The notes beneath the pieces were generated by a model. The model saw only the letters and a program-made list of their open reading frames with translations. It did not search any database and was not told the origin of the DNA. 54,354 nt of DNA from Akkermansia muciniphila (lineage in GTDB: Bacteria > Verrucomicrobiota > Verrucomicrobiia > Verrucomicrobiales > DEV007), in contig CAMCXS010000040.1 of the NCBI GenBank assembly GCA_945883495.1, forward strand, positions 1 to 54,354, written 5' to 3'. Position numbers and translations under genes: made by a program. Each line of letters starts with the position of its first letter. Position 1 is the first letter of the stretch. Positions 52,001-54,354 of this stretch are shown one piece after another.

Positions 52001-54354
52001 CCGCCCACCGTGGCTCTGACCGCTCCGGCTCAAAACGCCACGTTTGACGCCCCGGCGTCGATTCAACTTGCGGCCAACGCCACAGATGACGACGGCACTG
52101 TCACCAAGGTCGAGTTCTTTGCTGGCCAGGACAAGTTGGGCGAGGACACTACCGCCCCTTATACGTTTGATTGGACCATGGTGCCTCAGGGCTCCTACAC
52201 CTTGACTGCCCGGGCCACGGACAACTTCGGGCTCGTTGCCACCAGTGGCTCGGTGACCATCACCGTCAATCCGCCGAACACGCAGCCGCCGGTGGTTGCT
52301 GTCACCGCCCCGGCCAACGGCGCGGCCTTTATCGCTCCAGCTACGATCAGCCTGGCCGCAACTGCCAGCGACCCCGACGGCACGGTTGCCAAGGTGGAGT
52401 TCTTCAACGGTTCCACCAAACTCGGCGAGGATACCTCGGCGCCCTATTCCTTCACTTGGAGCAACGTCGCCATCGGCACCTACACGCTGACCGCTCGCGC
52501 CACGGACAACCTCACTGCCGCTGCCACCTCGGCCTCGGTGAATGTCACGGTGAACCCAAATCAGCCGCCCACCATCGCCTTGGCCTCCCCAGCGGATGCC
52601 GCCACCGGCTTGGGCTCCAGTGGGCAGGTCACCCTCACCACCACCGTCACCGATCCCGAAAACGAAGCGCTCTCCGTCACCTTTTACGGAAGACCGAAGT
52701 CCGCTCCCGCAGGGGCCGACTTCACCCTGATCACCATCCCGGACACCCAATTCTATTCGGAGAACAGTGGCGGTTCGCGGTTCGCCCTGTTTGAAAGCCA
52801 AACAAACTGGATCGTCAGCGCTCGCGATACGCTCAACATCCCTTTCGTCGCCCACATGGGGGACATGGTGCAAAGCGGCGATTCCGTGGTCCCCGAGTGG
52901 ACGCGCGCTAGCCAGGCCATGAGCTACCTGGAAAACCCCACCACCACCCAGCGCACCATGGGCATCCCCTGGGGCGGGGCTCCCGGGAACCACGACGGCG
53001 GCGGCACCACCTGGAATACTTATTTCGGTTCCAATCGTTGGCTCGGCAACGGCCGCACCTATTTCCAGGGGAACTACAACAACAGCAACACGAACAATTA
53101 CCAGTTCTTCAGCGCTGGCGGCCTCGACTTCATCGTCATCAATTTCGCCTACAACTCCAGCACCGCAGGCAATCAGGCCGTCATGGATTGGGCGGATGCC
53201 CTCCTCAAAGCCAACCCGAATCGCCGCGCCATCATCACCAGCCACTGGCTCATCGGCACCAGTTTCCCTCCCGCCCAATCCTCCTGGGGCGGCCACGGCC
53301 AAGCCCTCTACGACAACCTCAAGGACAATCCCAACCTTTTCCTCATGCTCTGCGGCCACATCCACGGTGAAGGTCGCCGCGCCGATACCTTTGAAGGCCG
53401 CACCGTTAACACCGTCCTCCAGGATTACCAATCCCGGACCAACGGTGGCGATTCCTGGCTCCGCTACTTCACCTTCAAGCCCGCCGAGAACAAGATCTAC
53501 GCCTACACCTACAAGACCAACAGTGGCACCTTTGAGACCGACGCCGACAGCCAGTTCACGCTCGACTACAACATGGCCGCCAGCGCGCCTTGGGTCGCTC
53601 TCGGCACAGTCAGCGTGCCGGCCGGGGAAACCTCAGCGTCCGTCACCTGGACCGGCCTGAGCAGCAACGCCGAATACGAGTGGTATGCCGCTGTCACTGA
53701 CGGCGTCACCCCAGTCGGCAGCGCCACCCGCACCTTCACCGCCAACGGCAACGCCGCGCCCGTGGTCGCTTTGACTTCCCCGGCCAACGGCGCCACCGTC
53801 AATCACCCCGCCACGGTCACCTTGACCGCCTCCGCCTCCGATATCGACGGCACCATCGCCCGGGTCGAGTTCTACAGTGGCGCGAGCAAGCTCGGTGAGG
53901 ACACCACCGCACCATTCAGCTTCGACTGGACCTCAGCGGTCGGTTCTCACACTCTCAGCGCCCGCGCCATCGACGCCCAAGGAGCGACGACCGATTCGTC
54001 CGCCGTTACGATTACCGTTACCGAGCCGTTGATTGCGATCACTCCAATCGTCGCCGGGAACACTGGCGGCTCCGTCAGCGGAGGCGGCAATTACGCAGTG
54101 GGCCAGAACGCCACCTTCACCGCCACGCCCATCGCGGGCTACTCCTTCCGCGGTTGGAGCGTCAACGGCGCGCCTGCTGGGATCACCAATCCGCTTGTCA
54201 TCGCCGTCACCGCTGGCATGACGGTCGAGGCCACCTTCACCTACAGCTTGCAACTCCTCCACCTCGCCGATGGCGAAGCTGGCTTGCTTGCTCCGGACAC
54301 GGCTCCGTTCCTCGCCGCCTTGGTGGATCAGTTCGACGGCACTCATCCCAACAC
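49076..54354 (+). CDS. Very long exported Ig-repeat protein with calcineurin-like phosphoesterase and 5'-nucleotidase-like domain (3' end beyond window)
   Basis: Open from the ATG at 49076 to the window end, at least 1759 residues. Signal peptide to about residue 26 (LFSGILLLLNFGAAPAWSQ). Then an N-terminal beta domain (27-255), Ig-like repeats 1 and 2, a galactose-binding-like module (about 442-613, with VYINGTEVARQNMP and NVIAVELHQRD), Ig 3 and 4, a second such module, Ig 5 and 6, a calcineurin phosphoesterase (about 1205-1490: TIPDTQFYSE, HMGDMVQSGD, GNHDGGG, ITSHWLIG, CGHIHGEGRR), a fibronectin-III-like segment, Ig 7, a bacterial repeat (GYSFRGWSVNG), and at the edge LLHLADGEAGLLAPDTAPFL, the start of a 5'-nucleotidase-like domain. 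Every Ig copy carries a variant of KVEFFxGxTKLGEDTTxPY. Probably an extracellular phosphate-scavenging or nucleotide/phosphoester-degrading protein. Confidence 0.9.
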   Translation, partial: MNRRISLPLFSGILLLLNFGAAPAWSQVSFTGSYSQNFDGLGTGTNLASLTGWSHHGSLGGDNLSWTSTIPASGTPSAATAGTTNNTLTVNSSAASATARSNTVGYNFALSGSSDRAIGTSPTSGGGNVFQLRLTNSTGAALSGIQISYTIRRFTAVSSANELPGYWLFYSTNNGSTWTNVSALNPVLSGGTVNVPNSVGVTNVPLTTVTFPTPVANGAEIRLRWIDDNADQTSPDQIVGLDNVSIQSAASNTLPTVALTAPTAGATFDAPATVNLTATAADSDGTVSKVEFFQGATKLGEDTTAPYEFAWTNVYTGAYSLTAKATDNLGGVTTSGAVNIAVTNTDNSAPTVALTSPANGATILTTSTTLSATAADTDGTITKVEFFRGTTKLGEDTTSPYSFDWTGITTGSYTLTAVATDNDGSTTTSTPVNITMLVPVTSTVIAKGAAWKYLDNGTDQGTAWKEVAFDDSAWASGPAPLGYTDAHIVTTVNSPAAPNRYITTYFRRTFNLTGASGIQSLNLNILRDDGVVVYINGTEVARQNMPTGPITYLTNSSSIVDGAAETTYNLSAASPLPTLIDGPNVIAVELHQRDATSSDLGFDLELISLALPGTPPTVTLTAPEEGSTYDAPATIQLSADASDSDGSIAKVEFFQGTTKIGEDTTAPYGFTWSNVLSGTYSVTAVVTDNTGNTATSPAEDVIVTNVDNLAPTVALTAPANGATILTTSTTLTATASDSDGAVTKVEFFSGATKLGEDTTSPYSFNWTGLSTGSYTLTAVATDNDGATTTSASANVTVALPITSTLIAKGATWKYLDNGTDQGTAWKEPGFNDTAWASGPAPLGGGDAHIVTTVNIGPSGARYITTYFRRSFNVTGAGAVQSLSMNIMRDDGVVVYINGTEVARQNMPEGSINYLTDTPDIISGSAETTYFPSTASPLPTLNEGTNVIAVELHQRDGASSDLGFDMELISLALPGTPPTVALTAPAQNATFDAPASIQLAANATDDDGTVTKVEFFAGQDKLGEDTTAPYTFDWTMVPQGSYTLTARATDNFGLVATSGSVTITVNPPNTQPPVVAVTAPANGAAFIAPATISLAATASDPDGTVAKVEFFNGSTKLGEDTSAPYSFTWSNVAIGTYTLTARATDNLTAAATSASVNVTVNPNQPPTIALASPADAATGLGSSGQVTLTTTVTDPENEALSVTFYGRPKSAPAGADFTLITIPDTQFYSENSGGSRFALFESQTNWIVSARDTLNIPFVAHMGDMVQSGDSVVPEWTRASQAMSYLENPTTTQRTMGIPWGGAPGNHDGGGTTWNTYFGSNRWLGNGRTYFQGNYNNSNTNNYQFFSAGGLDFIVINFAYNSSTAGNQAVMDWADALLKANPNRRAIITSHWLIGTSFPPAQSSWGGHGQALYDNLKDNPNLFLMLCGHIHGEGRRADTFEGRTVNTVLQDYQSRTNGGDSWLRYFTFKPAENKIYAYTYKTNSGTFETDADSQFTLDYNMAASAPWVALGTVSVPAGETSASVTWTGLSSNAEYEWYAAVTDGVTPVGSATRTFTANGNAAPVVALTSPANGATVNHPATVTLTASASDIDGTIARVEFYSGASKLGEDTTAPFSFDWTSAVGSHTLSARAIDAQGATTDSSAVTITVTEPLIAITPIVAGNTGGSVSGGGNYAVGQNATFTATPIAGYSFRGWSVNGAPAGITNPLVIAVTAGMTVEATFTYSLQLLHLADGEAGLLAPDTAPFLAALVDQFDGTHPN
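49838..51999 (+). repeat. Tandem duplication of a roughly 1083-base module inside the Ig-repeat gene
   Basis: The block Ig-Ig-galactose-binding-like occurs twice in a row, about 49838-50915 and 50919-51999; the equivalent TGATCGCCAA positions are 1083 bases (361 codons) apart. The protein segments YLDNGTDQGTAWKE, RDDGVVVYINGTEVARQNMP and SSDLGF recur almost unchanged. Two further Ig copies without the sugar-binding module follow to about 52560. The duplication preserves the frame and is recent enough to be obvious by eye at both DNA and protein level. Confidence 0.88.

Noticed and set aside
48959-53431. Two long minus-strand open frames (581 and 895 codons) opposite the Ig-repeat protein.
   Set aside because: They mirror the repeats of the plus-strand gene and are Gly/Arg/Val-rich without recognisable domains; the plus strand encodes clear phosphoesterase motifs.

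Overview
The window looks like a chromosomal piece of a GC-rich, Gram-negative member of the PVC superphylum, most probably a Verrucomicrobiota bacterium. The reasons are a ThuA/beta-propeller/HEAT/c-type-heme protein of the planctomycete-verrucomicrobial kind, a secreted sulfatase, a two-module DUF1080 protein, a prepilin with an A|FSLLE processing site, many exported proteins and lipoproteins, and start codons that mostly lack a clear Shine-Dalgarno sequence. This assignment rests on gene content only. No rRNA, tRNA, CRISPR array, insertion sequence or phage gene was recognised.

Layout. 1-1.8 kb: the tail of xisH with xisI, a hairpin repeat and two small unknown genes. 1.8-8.6 kb: an exported unknown protein, a neutral-ceramidase-like hydrolase lying between two gene remnants (a cytochrome-like N-terminus and an internally deleted response regulator), and the 1378-residue ThuA/heme protein. 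8.7-13.6 kb: SRPBCC-GyrI-like protein, L,D-transpeptidase, aldehyde dehydrogenase, sulfatase. 13.7-18.9 kb: a strong-looking promoter drives a modular pseudopilin with a von Willebrand A domain, then a lipoprotein, then a fused MBL-exonuclease/ATP-dependent DNA ligase. 19.0-23.6 kb (minus): leuS-rmlD-rmlB. 23.8-28.0 kb: rdgB, then on the minus strand a chagasin-like inhibitor lipoprotein, a TraB/GumN-like membrane protein and a lipoprotein alpha/beta hydrolase.

28.2-37.1 kb is a surface-polysaccharide locus, visibly richer in A+T than its surroundings: three GT4 glycosyltransferases, a Wzy-like polymerase/ligase, a Wzx-like flippase, a GT2 transferase on the other strand and galE. With the nearby rmlB/rmlD it indicates a polymer that may contain galactose and deoxysugar, but rmlA, rmlC, an initiating transferase and a chain-length regulator are not in the window.

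37.1-42.7 kb (minus) is a compact signalling operon: two tandem-domain universal stress proteins, a PAS histidine kinase, a stand-alone receiver, a receiver-PAS-histidine kinase and a NarL/LuxR-type regulator, with three 4-base start/stop overlaps. 42.8-48.8 kb: a secreted sugar-binding-like protein, a DUF1080-DUF1080-SMP30 protein, malQ and mdh. From 49.1 kb to the window end runs one very long exported protein with seven Ig-like repeats, two galactose-binding-like modules, a calcineurin-type phosphoesterase and the start of a 5'-nucleotidase-like domain. It contains a roughly 1083-base tandem duplication and is cut by the window edge.

Main second-look items: the exonuclease-ligase fusion, the VWA pilin with an apparently leaderless promoter, the stress-protein/two-kinase operon, the duplicated two-phosphoesterase exoprotein, and the two gene remnants bracketing the ceramidase gene.
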